NCBI GenBank assembly: GCA_934630975.1 | Contig: CAKTXH010000010.1 | Span: 1 to 41,909 of the forward strand | Reading direction: 5' to 3' | Source of the DNA: an uncultured Clostridia bacterium | GTDB taxonomy: Bacteria > Bacillota > Clostridia > Christensenellales > Aristaeellaceae | Length of the DNA: 41,909 nucleotides | In this document: in pieces, positions 8,345 through 15,276 of the stretch | How the letters are laid out: each line of letters starts with the position of its first letter | How positions within the stretch are numbered: the first letter of the stretch is position 1 | Made by a program: the position numbers and the translations under genes | Notes under the pieces: model-generated | What the model was told of the DNA's origin: nothing | Databases searched by the model: none | Seen by the model: only the letters and a program-made list of their open reading frames with translations

Positions 8345-9691
8345 TCATATCACGGGTCGAATCCATTTGCCGGAACGGTAATGCCAGAGATACGCCGCGC
8401 ATTTGACGATATCTTCCGACAGATACATGATCAGATAGGTCATCGGCACGCTCCAGTGCAGATAAAGCCCGGTCAGCATCGTCAGCGGCAGGCCGATGAG
8501 ATACATGGTGATGCAGTCGATAATCAGCCCGTAGCGCGTATCGCCGCCCGCGCGGAACACGCCCATCACCAGAATGGAGGGCACGTTGTGCAGCACCATT
8601 TCCAGCGCGCAGATCGCCAGCACGGCCAGCGCGTCCTCGCGCACGGCCTGCGAAACGCCGAAGAGCGAAAGCAGCGGCTGGCGAAGAACCAGCATGCCCG
8701 CGCCGATGAGCACGGAAATGCCGACGGTGAGCTGCACATGGCGCTTGGCGCAGAGCTTGCACAGCGGCACGTCGCCGCGGCCGATGGCGCTGCCGATCAT
8801 CACCGCGCAGGAGGAGCAAAGCCCCATCACGGCGACGCTCGTTAATTCCTCGATGGATTTGACGACGGTGATCGACGCATACGCGCCCGTGCCCATGTGG
8901 CCGAAGATGGAGCTGTACAGCAGGTTGCCCAGCGCCCACGCGCTCTCGTTGAGCATCGCGGGCATGCTGACGCGCGCAAAATCGCGCACAAAGCCGCCCG
9001 TGATGCCGACAAGGCCGCTCAGCCCCGTGCGCAGCAGCGTTTTTTTCGCGATGCCCGCGCCGTAAATCACCAGCGCGCCGACGACGGCGGAGGCCAGCGA
9101 CGCAATCGCCGCGCCCTGAACGCCCAGCGCCGGGAAGCCGCACAGGCCGAAAATCAGCAGCGCGTTCAGCGCGATATTCACCGCGACGGAAACCAGCGAG
9201 CCGACGAACGGGATCATGACGCTGCCGGTGCTTTGCAGCAGCGTACCGCCGCCGCGCGTGAGCGCCAGAAACGGATAGCTGACGGCGATGATGCGCAGGT
9301 AAGACGCGCCCAGCGCAACCGCCTGCTCATCCGAGGAGAACAGGCGGACGATCCCCTCCGGGAAGAGGAGCGCCGCGAGCATGAACAGCAGAGAGGCCGC
9401 CTGTGTGCCGACGGTCATCAGGCCGTAGGTGCGGCGCATGCCCGCATCGTCGCCCGCGCCGTAAAACTGGGAGATGAACACGGACGCGCCGCTGGAAAAG
9501 CCGAAGAAAACGATGGTCAGAAACCATGTCCATTTGCCCGCCATGCCGACGGCGGCCAGCGGCGTATCGCCCAGCCTGCCGATCATCATGGTGTCAATCA
9601 GCGTAAAGGAGGAAGCGAGCAGGTTTTGCAGCGTCACCGGCACGGCGATGGAGAGCAGCGTGCGGGTGAAGCCGGGAGGCGCTTTTGTCAT
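8345..9691 (-). CDS. MATE family efflux transporter
   Basis: A 448-residue, 12-helix antiporter of the multidrug and toxic compound extrusion family, using Na+ or H+ to expel organic cations or metabolites. The N-terminal LLSIAVPVTLQNLLASSFTLIDTMMIG helix region (first part) and the internal duplication of two six-helix halves fit the family, as does the length. It starts 3 bp after the stop of the degenerate M14 gene and ends 10 bp before the ABC exporter gene, so it is a middle gene of that operon. Two exporters in one operon with amidohydrolase-like proteins suggests export or detoxification of an acylated amino acid or peptide, but this is inference. Confidence 0.93.
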   Translation of the reverse strand: MTKAPPGFTRTLLSIAVPVTLQNLLASSFTLIDTMMIGRLGDTPLAAVGMAGKWTWFLTIVFFGFSSGASVFISQFYGAGDDAGMRRTYGLMTVGTQAASLLFMLAALLFPEGIVRLFSSDEQAVALGASYLRIIAVSYPFLALTRGGGTLLQSTGSVMIPFVGSLVSVAVNIALNALLIFGLCGFPALGVQGAAIASLASAVVGALVIYGAGIAKKTLLRTGLSGLVGITGGFVRDFARVSMPAMLNESAWALGNLLYSSIFGHMGTGAYASITVVKSIEELTSVAVMGLCSSCAVMIGSAIGRGDVPLCKLCAKRHVQLTVGISVLIGAGMLVLRQPLLSLFGVSQAVREDALAVLAICALEMVLHNVPSILVMGVFRAGGDTRYGLIIDCITMYLIGLPLTMLTGLYLHWSVPMTYLIMYLSEDIVKCAAYLWHYRSGKWIRPVI

Positions 9692-9694
9692 GGC

Positions 9695-10624
9695 TTACGC
9701 CCCCGCGAGCACCTGGAAAACCGGGCTGTGCTCGGTGATGAACGGGCCGTCCTGCATGAAGAAGAGCATGCCCGTCACCGGGGCCTTGAGCACCTCGCGC
9801 ACCGAGCCGTCGCACGGGTTGATGATGAAGGCCAGCTGTTCGCCGCGGCGGACGTGCGCGCCCGCGAACTTGACGCGGCGCAGAAGACCCGCGCTCGTCG
9901 CGGAGACGGAGATCATGTCGGCGTTGGTGATGACGGCGGAAGGATGGCCGGGCGCGGTTTCGCTGCGGATGACCCCGCGGCTGTTGAGGAAGCGGACGAT
10001 GGCGCGCAGGGTTTGATCCGCCGCGGCCTCGTCGATTTCGCGCGTCTTGCCCGCGTAGAGGGAATACGCCTGCGTGCCGCAGAGCTGCCAGTTGTAGTTC
10101 AGCGTCGTCTGGTCATAGCTGCGCGGGGTGCGGACATAGACATACGGCAGGCCGAATTCGCAGCCCAGATCCGGGTTCTGCCGCCCGGTATCCATCATGC
10201 GCACATGCGGCACGAACGAGCCGGGCTGATAAAAGCTGGTGAGCTGCACACCGTAACGGTAATTCTTGAGGCGGTCGAGCAGCGCGCCCGCGATGCGCTC
10301 GGTCGTCGAGCCGGTGATATCGCCGGGAAAACGGCGGTTGATGTCCATGTTTTCCGGCTCCCAGAGGCGCGAGCCTTCGTTCATCGACGCGCCGATGGCG
10401 GTCGGCACGATCATCACGCTCTTGCCCGGCTGAACGCCGTCTTCCTTTTCCACCTCGCGCAGGAAGGAGACGAGCCGCGCGCAGACATAGAGCTGCTGCA
10501 CCTCGTCGCCGCGCAGCGCGCCGACGACGGCGCAGGTCTTTTCGCCCTTGCCGAAGCGATAGGCCATGATGTTCATATCATCCCGGAAATACGACGGGAG
10601 GGTGAACAGAATATCCTTTTTCAT
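9695..10624 (-). CDS. Aspartoacylase/AstE-like M14 family protein lacking zinc ligands
   Basis: A 309-residue paralogue of the gene upstream, with the same fold landmarks: a GDE turn, a D-I-N-R-R-F-P-G segment equivalent to the substrate-binding N-R pair, and a C-terminal beta-barrel domain (about 215-309). However, the zinc motif G-x-H-G-D-E reads GALRGDE with Arg38 in place of His, and the second zinc histidine (D-I-H-A-S in the neighbour) is replaced in the aligned QLTSF segment. Only the Glu of the zinc triad is kept, so it is probably not a zinc hydrolase and may be a binding or regulatory partner. The start is the ATG at 10624, behind AAGGAG and overlapping the upstream stop as ATGA. 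A much longer in-frame reading upstream overlaps the neighbour and is not credible. Confidence 0.82.
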   Translation of the reverse strand: MKKDILFTLPSYFRDDMNIMAYRFGKGEKTCAVVGALRGDEVQQLYVCARLVSFLREVEKEDGVQPGKSVMIVPTAIGASMNEGSRLWEPENMDINRRFPGDITGSTTERIAGALLDRLKNYRYGVQLTSFYQPGSFVPHVRMMDTGRQNPDLGCEFGLPYVYVRTPRSYDQTTLNYNWQLCGTQAYSLYAGKTREIDEAAADQTLRAIVRFLNSRGVIRSETAPGHPSAVITNADMISVSATSAGLLRRVKFAGAHVRRGEQLAFIINPCDGSVREVLKAPVTGMLFFMQDGPFITEHSPVFQVLAGA

Positions 10625-11580
10625 GCCCGCTCCTTTCTGATCCTGGCGATCAGCGTGCCGGGGTACACGGAGGAATAGCTGCGCTGGCTGAACACCAGCC
10701 CGGCGCACGGGGCTTTCACCGTCTCGCGGGCCACGCCCTCGATGGCGTCGATCACCGTGCCGAGCACCTGCCCTTCCGCCACGCGCGTGCCGATGCGGTC
10801 TTCCGGCACATACACGCCGGGGAATTCGCAGGCCACGCGGCAAACGTCCTCCTGCGTGTATACGGTGGGAATGTCTGCGGAAGCATCCGGCGCGGGAACG
10901 GCTTCGCCCGCCCAAACGCCCATTTCGCTCAGCTTGCAGAAGATGCCGTCCACCACGGCGGCGGCGATTTCCTGCGGCAGGCGGCGGCGCTCGTCGGCCT
11001 CCAGAATCACCGCGTCGGTGCCCAGCGCGCAAAGCGCGCCGGTCAGAGAGGCGGAGAAGGAGCCTTTATCCGGGTAGACCCAGATGAGCTGCGGGCAGAG
11101 CGCGCGGACGCGGGGCAGAAGCCGTTCGGCGTCCTTCGCGCTGACGCGCACCTCGTACAGCTCGCTCTTGTTGCGCGCACTGGCGTGGATATCCAGCACG
11201 AAATCCGCGCCGCGCATATCCTGTATCGCCTGATGGCACATGTATTCCAGCGGCGTGCCGTCCGGCGAACCGGGGAAGGCGCGGTTCATATCCAGCCGTG
11301 TGCCGGAGGGAACCAGACGCTCGCCGATATCCAGACCAAGCGGATTGAGCATGGGGTAAAAATCCACCGTGCCGCGCAGCGCGTCCGGGTTGGCGCTGAT
11401 GCGCTGCTGCACGAGGTAGACGATGAGCTGGCCCATCATTTCATCGCCGTGCGTACCCGTGGCGATGCAGACGCGGCCGACAGATTCGCCATCGGGGGCG
11501 TATCGACAGCGGCGGATGCTCCATCGCTCTTCGATGGGCAGGGCGACGCTGGCAACCGTCGTCAATGTTTTGAGCAACAT
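10621..11580 (-). CDS. Succinylglutamate desuccinylase/aspartoacylase family M14 metallohydrolase
   Basis: Enzymes of this family remove acyl groups from N-acyl amino acids using one zinc. The 319-residue protein keeps the zinc ligands His44 and Glu47 in GTHGDE and His132 in VLDIHAS, the LDMNRAFPG substrate-binding segment, and a likely catalytic Glu in VILEADE. A C-terminal beta domain (about 225-319) resembles the barrel of AstE/AspA proteins. The start is the ATG at 11580, 6 nt behind AAGGAGAGG; an upstream in-frame extension overlaps a leader hairpin and has no ribosome binding site. It is the first gene of the operon with the degenerate paralogue, MATE and ABC exporters. The physiological substrate cannot be told from sequence. 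Confidence 0.88.
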   Translation of the reverse strand: MLLKTLTTVASVALPIEERWSIRRCRYAPDGESVGRVCIATGTHGDEMMGQLIVYLVQQRISANPDALRGTVDFYPMLNPLGLDIGERLVPSGTRLDMNRAFPGSPDGTPLEYMCHQAIQDMRGADFVLDIHASARNKSELYEVRVSAKDAERLLPRVRALCPQLIWVYPDKGSFSASLTGALCALGTDAVILEADERRRLPQEIAAAVVDGIFCKLSEMGVWAGEAVPAPDASADIPTVYTQEDVCRVACEFPGVYVPEDRIGTRVAEGQVLGTVIDAIEGVARETVKAPCAGLVFSQRSYSSVYPGTLIARIRKERA

Positions 11581-11617
11581 GAACCTCTCCTTTTTAAACG
11601 GCATAAAGCCTTTCAAA

Positions 11618-11651
11618 GGGGCTGCGGCATGAAACCATGCGCGGCAGCCCC
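11618..11651 (-). other. Two-tier stem-loop in the leader of the M14 operon
   Basis: GGGGCTGC (11618-11625) pairs with GCAGCCCC (11644-11651), and inside it GCATG (11627-11631) pairs with CATGC (11636-11640). It lies between the promoter and the first start codon. There is no U-run after it on the minus strand, so it is not a standard terminator; it may be a regulatory or stabilising leader structure. Confidence 0.5.
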
Positions 11652-11738
11652 CGTTGTTTCCCTGTTTTCCGCAATGGGGACGGCGGAAGGCGCGCCCTTG
11701 CACCCGATATAGACGCCATCGCCCATTTCTATGCTATG

Positions 11739-11767
11739 ATGCTAACACAAATACGGCTTTTTTGCAA
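11739..11767 (-). promoter_or_regulatory. Candidate promoter of the M14/MATE/ABC operon
   Basis: Minus-strand -35 TTGCAA (11762-11767), 17-bp spacer, -10 TAGCAT (11739-11744). The -10 is imperfect. The leader would be about 150 nt long and includes the stem-loop at 11618-11651. Confidence 0.55.
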
Positions 11768-11812
11768 GTGAAAGCGGCATGATTTCATCTTTGCCGCGCG
11801 TTAAAAAAGGAA

Positions 11813-11841
11813 TGGCTCATAACGGCAGAATGTGGTATAAT
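11813..11841 (+). promoter_or_regulatory. Extended -10 promoter for the GT4/AlkD operon
   Basis: -10 TATAAT (11836-11841) preceded by TGG, making an extended -10; the -35 TGGCTC (11813-11818) is weak at 17-bp spacing. Apart from this and the divergent promoter and hairpin, the 314-bp gap between the M14 gene and the glycosyltransferase shows nothing else. Confidence 0.75.
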
Positions 11842-11894
11842 CAGGTGAATAACGCTTGATTACCGGGAACGCCCGGAAACAAAGGAGAAAGCAC

Positions 11895-13061
11895 ATGAAA
11901 ATCGGCCTGTTTACCGATACGTTTTACCCGGAAATCAACGGCGTGGCGACAAGCTGCCTGAATTTGCAGCGGGAACTGACCCGGCGCGGTCACGAGGTGC
12001 ACGTTTACGCCCCGAAGTGCAAGGGCTGGGAGGAGAACCAGCGGGAAAACGTGCACTATCTGGCGAGCGCGCCGCTGCTGGTGCTCAAGGATCGCAACTT
12101 TGCGTTCCCCACGCCGCTCACCTCCTGGGAGGCAGAGAAGATCGACTTCGACGTGGTGCACACCAACAGCGAATTCGTGATGGGTATGTTCGGCCATCAC
12201 GTCGCGGGCAGTCTCGGCTGCGCGCTGGTGCACACCTATCACACCGTCTGGGAGGATTATACCTACTACATCACCCACGGCGTGGCGGACGAGGCGGCGC
12301 GCAAGATCACCCGGAAATACTCCCAGTGGTGGTGCAACCGCTTTGACCGCGTGATCACCCCGACGGGCAAGACGCTCGATCTGCTGCGCAAATACGGCGT
12401 GGAAGCGCCGATCGACATCATCCCCAGCGGCATGGACATCGCGCGCTTCGACCCGGCCAAACACAGCGCGCAGGAACGGCTGGAAACCCGCCGGGCGTGC
12501 GGACTGCCGGAGCATGCGCCGCTGCTGCTGAACATCGGCCGTATTGCCAAGGAAAAGAATCTGGAACAGGTGATGCGCGTGTTCCCGCGGCTGCTGAACG
12601 CCTGCCCGGATGTGCACTTTGCCATCATCGGCGAAGGGCCGATGCGCGAGGAGCTGGGGCGCATGGCGGAGGAGCTGGGCGTTTCCCGCGCGGTGACGCT
12701 GACCGGGCCGAAGCCGTGGGAGGAGATCGACCGATACTACGCGATGGGCGACGTGTTTTGCAGCGCGTCGCACTCGGAGACGCAGGGCCTCACTTACGTG
12801 GAGGCGATGGCCTCCGGCCTGTGCGTCTGCGCGGTGAACGATCCCTGTCTGGACGGCGTAATCGAAGACGGCGTGAGCGGAATTCTCGCGGGGGACAGCG
12901 ACGACGAGCTGCTTGCGGCGCTGATTCGCGCGTTCGGCGGCGAGGGAAAGCGCATCCGGGAAACCGCCGCGCAGTATGCCGCGCCGTTCAGCACGGAGGG
13001 CTTCGCCGAGAAGGTGGAAACCTGTTACTTGAAAGCGATTGAGGCGCACGGGCGGAGATGA
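11895..13061 (+). CDS. Family 4 glycosyltransferase, diacylglycerol glucosyltransferase-like
   Basis: The 388-residue GT-B enzyme begins MKIGLFTDTFYPEINGVATS, the pattern of clostridial and cocci 1,2-diacylglycerol 3-glucosyltransferases that build glycolipids and lipoteichoic acid anchors. The C-terminal donor domain has the LLNIGRIAKEKNLEQV segment and the retaining GT4 E-x7-E motif in SETQGLTYVEAMASG. The start is the ATG at 11895, 7 nt behind AAAGGAG; the frame remains open upstream but lacks a second ribosome binding site. It overlaps the DNA alkylation repair gene by ATGA. It is presumably membrane-associated. Another sugar acceptor (for example phosphatidylinositol) is possible. Confidence 0.85.
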   Translation: MKIGLFTDTFYPEINGVATSCLNLQRELTRRGHEVHVYAPKCKGWEENQRENVHYLASAPLLVLKDRNFAFPTPLTSWEAEKIDFDVVHTNSEFVMGMFGHHVAGSLGCALVHTYHTVWEDYTYYITHGVADEAARKITRKYSQWWCNRFDRVITPTGKTLDLLRKYGVEAPIDIIPSGMDIARFDPAKHSAQERLETRRACGLPEHAPLLLNIGRIAKEKNLEQVMRVFPRLLNACPDVHFAIIGEGPMREELGRMAEELGVSRAVTLTGPKPWEEIDRYYAMGDVFCSASHSETQGLTYVEAMASGLCVCAVNDPCLDGVIEDGVSGILAGDSDDELLAALIRAFGGEGKRIRETAAQYAAPFSTEGFAEKVETCYLKAIEAHGRR

Positions 13062-13741
13062 GCGCGGAAACGATCGTTCAGAAACGGCTCTTTGCGCTTC
13101 GGGACGAAGAATACGCGCGGTTTCAAAGCGCGCTGATCCCGAATATCCCGAAGGAAACGGTTATCGGCGTGCGTATGCCGCTGATGCGGAAGCTGGCGAA
13201 GGAAATCGCCGGAGAAGCGGAAACGCAGGCGTTTCTGACCGGGCTGCCGCATGCGTATTACGACGAGAACATCCTGCACAGTGTGCTGCTTTCGCAGATG
13301 ACGGATTACAGCGCGTGCATGGAAGCGGTGGAGGCGTTTCTGCCGTATATCGACAACTGGGCGGTGTGCGACTGCCTGTCGCCGAAGGTCTTTGCCGGGC
13401 ACAAGCCGGAACTGATGGAAAACATCCGCAAATGGGCGAAATCTGAACACGTCTACACCTGTCGGTTCGGGCTGGAAATGCTGATGACGCATTTTCTGGA
13501 CGGCGATTTTAGACCGGAATATCTGGAACTACCCGCAAGCGTCAAGCTGGAGGATTACTACGCGAAAATGATGGTCGCGTGGTTTTTCGCCACGGCGCTG
13601 GCCAAACAGTGGGACGCGACCGTCGTCTATCTGGAACAGAACCGGCTTGAGCCGTGGACGCATAACAAGACGATTCAGAAAGCGCGGGAGAGTTACAGGA
13701 TTTCGGCGGAACAAAAGGAATATCTGAAGACGTTGAAATGA
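13058..13741 (+). CDS. DNA alkylation repair protein, AlkD-like HEAT-repeat glycosylase
   Basis: AlkD proteins are all-helical HEAT-like repeat DNA glycosylases that excise N3- and N7-alkylated purines. The 227-residue length fits, and the N-terminal VIGVRMPLMRKLAKEI region and the YIDNWAVCD motif, which carries the tryptophan and aspartate corresponding to the active site of B. cereus AlkD, are present, as is a later Trp in EPWTHNKTIQKA. It overlaps the upstream glycosyltransferase stop by ATGA, so it is translationally coupled, although the two functions look unrelated. It ends just before a strong bidirectional terminator. Confidence 0.88.
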   Translation: MSAETIVQKRLFALRDEEYARFQSALIPNIPKETVIGVRMPLMRKLAKEIAGEAETQAFLTGLPHAYYDENILHSVLLSQMTDYSACMEAVEAFLPYIDNWAVCDCLSPKVFAGHKPELMENIRKWAKSEHVYTCRFGLEMLMTHFLDGDFRPEYLELPASVKLEDYYAKMMVAWFFATALAKQWDATVVYLEQNRLEPWTHNKTIQKARESYRISAEQKEYLKTLK

Positions 13742-13745
13742 TAAA

Positions 13746-13780
13746 AAAGGCGTTGAGCGGAAAATCCGTTCAACGCCTTT
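13746..13780. terminator. Bidirectional terminator between alkD-like gene and kdgK
   Basis: A 15-bp stem (13746-13760 with 13766-13780, one G-U pair, loop AAAAT) with A-run on the left and T-run on the right, so it can serve both convergent genes. Confidence 0.88.
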
Positions 13781-13801
13781 CAGTTATGCGATTGCGTTTG
13801 T

Positions 13802-14830
13802 TTAGCGCTCGACGCGGCCGGAGCCGGAGCCCTTCATCAGGCTTTCGACTTCCTTGACGGTCACGCGGTTGAAGTCGCCGGAGATGGTGTGCTTCAGGCA
13901 GGAAGCGGCCACGGCGAACTCGAGGGCCTCGGCCTGGGTGGCATAAGTGTTCAGGCCGTAGATCAGGCCGCCGCCGAAGGAGTCGCCGCCGCCGACGCGG
14001 TCAACGATATCGGTGATGGCGTACTTACGGGAGACATAGAACTCCTTGCCGTCGTAGATGCAGGCAGCCCAGTAGTTGGTATCCGCGCTCTTGGACTCGC
14101 GCAGGGTGATGGCGACCTTCTTGAGGTTCGGGTACAGATCCATCGCGGTCTGAGCGATCTGCTTGTAGACGTCGCGATCCAGCTCGCCGCTCTCGACGTC
14201 GCTCTTGGCGCTGATGCCCAGGGACTTCTGGAAGTCCTCCTCGTTGGCGATGGCGACGTCGACGTACTTGGTCAGCTCGCTCATCACTTCCTTGGCTTCC
14301 TTGCCGTACTTCCAGAGGTTCTTGCGGTAGTTGAGGTCGCAGGAAACGGTCACGCCCATCTCCTTAGCGGCCTTGACGGCGGCCAGGGAGAGGTCGGCAG
14401 CGGACTGGGAGATGGCCGGGGTGATGCCGGTGATGTGGAACCAGGTCGCGCCGTCGAAGATCTTCTTCCAATCGAAGGTATCGACCGGGGCCTTGGCGAT
14501 GCAGGAATCCGCACGGTCATAGACGACCTTGGAGGGACGCTGGTTGGAGCCGGTCTCCAGGAAGTAGATGCCCATGCGGCCATCCATCATCTTGATGTTG
14601 GAAACGTCCACGCCGAAGCTGCGCACGTCGCGCAGGCAAGCCTCGCCGATGGCGTTGTTCGGCAGCGCGGTGACGAAAGCCGCGTCCATGCCGTAGTTGG
14701 CCAGAGAAACGGCCACATTCGCCTCGCCGCCGCCGAAGGTGGCCTCGAGGGACGGGCTCTGGAAGAAGCGCTCCAGCGCGGGGCTCTTCAGACGAAGCAT
14801 GATTTCACCGAGAGTAACAATACGAGCCAT
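13802..14830 (-). CDS. kdgK: PfkB family sugar kinase, probable 2-keto-3-deoxygluconate kinase
   Basis: The protein (342 residues) is a ribokinase-fold kinase. It shows the N-terminal GGGEANVAVSLANYG motif and the C-terminal PfkB signature VDRVGGGDSFGGGLIYGL with the catalytic base Asp283. The start MARIVTLGEIMLRLKSP and overall pattern resemble KdgK enzymes of Clostridia, which phosphorylate 2-keto-3-deoxygluconate from pectin or uronate breakdown; fructokinase is the main alternative. The start is the ATG at 14830, 9 nt behind AGGAG; an in-frame TTG six bases upstream is too close to that site. It is monocistronic, with its own strong promoter and terminator. No KDPG aldolase is adjacent. 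Confidence 0.85.
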   Translation of the reverse strand: MARIVTLGEIMLRLKSPALERFFQSPSLEATFGGGEANVAVSLANYGMDAAFVTALPNNAIGEACLRDVRSFGVDVSNIKMMDGRMGIYFLETGSNQRPSKVVYDRADSCIAKAPVDTFDWKKIFDGATWFHITGITPAISQSAADLSLAAVKAAKEMGVTVSCDLNYRKNLWKYGKEAKEVMSELTKYVDVAIANEEDFQKSLGISAKSDVESGELDRDVYKQIAQTAMDLYPNLKKVAITLRESKSADTNYWAACIYDGKEFYVSRKYAITDIVDRVGGGDSFGGGLIYGLNTYATQAEALEFAVAASCLKHTISGDFNRVTVKEVESLMKGSGSGRVER

Positions 14831-14907
14831 TGTCAATCACTCCTGAATTGTATTGATTTGAGTGTGCGCAGGGAGAAAAAACGCGCACTATCTCAGTTTC
14901 TAAGGGT

Positions 14908-14936
14908 ATTATACACGATGAAGGGACGCAAATCAA
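14908..14936 (-). promoter_or_regulatory. Strong promoter for kdgK
   Basis: Minus-strand -35 TTGATT (14931-14936), 17-bp spacer, consensus -10 TATAAT (14908-14913). Confidence 0.85.
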
Positions 14937-15158
14937 GTCGTCTGACCAATAAAGCGCAAAACTTGCGGAATTGAGCAGAAATGAACGGAATTTACGCTGT
15001 CATATCGAGCGAAACGGCACAAAAGAACAAAGAACGCGAGCCGAATTTGACCATATTCCTTCCCGAAAGGACGGACGGGGAACGGGCGGCGCGCATAGGA
15101 AACAAAGGGGCGGGGAAGGGCTAAGACGGGCGCGGCGGACGCGTCGGGCGTGTTTTCC
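14937..15158. other. Intergenic stretch between the divergent kdgK and glgP promoters
   Basis: The 446-bp gap between kdgK and glgP holds the two divergent promoters and the glgP leader. The central 222 bp shows no convincing gene, RNA or repeat. Short open frames here have no ribosome binding site. Confidence 0.5.
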
Positions 15159-15187
15159 TTGCCACATAAGGAAATCTATGGTATAAT
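15159..15187 (+). promoter_or_regulatory. Promoter of glycogen phosphorylase gene
   Basis: -35 TTGCCA (15159-15164), 17-bp spacer, -10 TATAAT (15182-15187) preceded by TGG (extended -10). A strong vegetative promoter. Confidence 0.9.
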
Positions 15188-15197
15188 GACGAGCGGT

Positions 15198-15246
15198 GCC
15201 TGTCCCAGACAGGCCGTCTATCAGGAGAATCGGCGGGCAGACCGCC
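15198..15246 (+). other. Two stem-loops in the glgP leader RNA
   Basis: GCCTGTC (15198-15204) pairs with GACAGGC (15208-15214) right after the predicted transcription start, and GGCGG (15232-15236) pairs with CCGCC (15242-15246). They may stabilise the 5' end of the mRNA; no known riboswitch pattern was recognised. Confidence 0.4.
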
Positions 15247-15276
15247 ATCCATCATATTTGGGAGGGTTTTGAATTT

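Noticed and set aside
10625..11032. Long N-terminal extension of the degenerate M14 gene
   Set aside because: It would overlap the upstream M14 gene over 400 bp and is Arg/Gly-rich shadow sequence; the ATG at 10624 has a good ribosome binding site and an ATGA overlap.
14971..15186. Short open frame between kdgK and glgP
   Set aside because: It has no ribosome binding site, runs into the glgP promoter and has no recognisable product.
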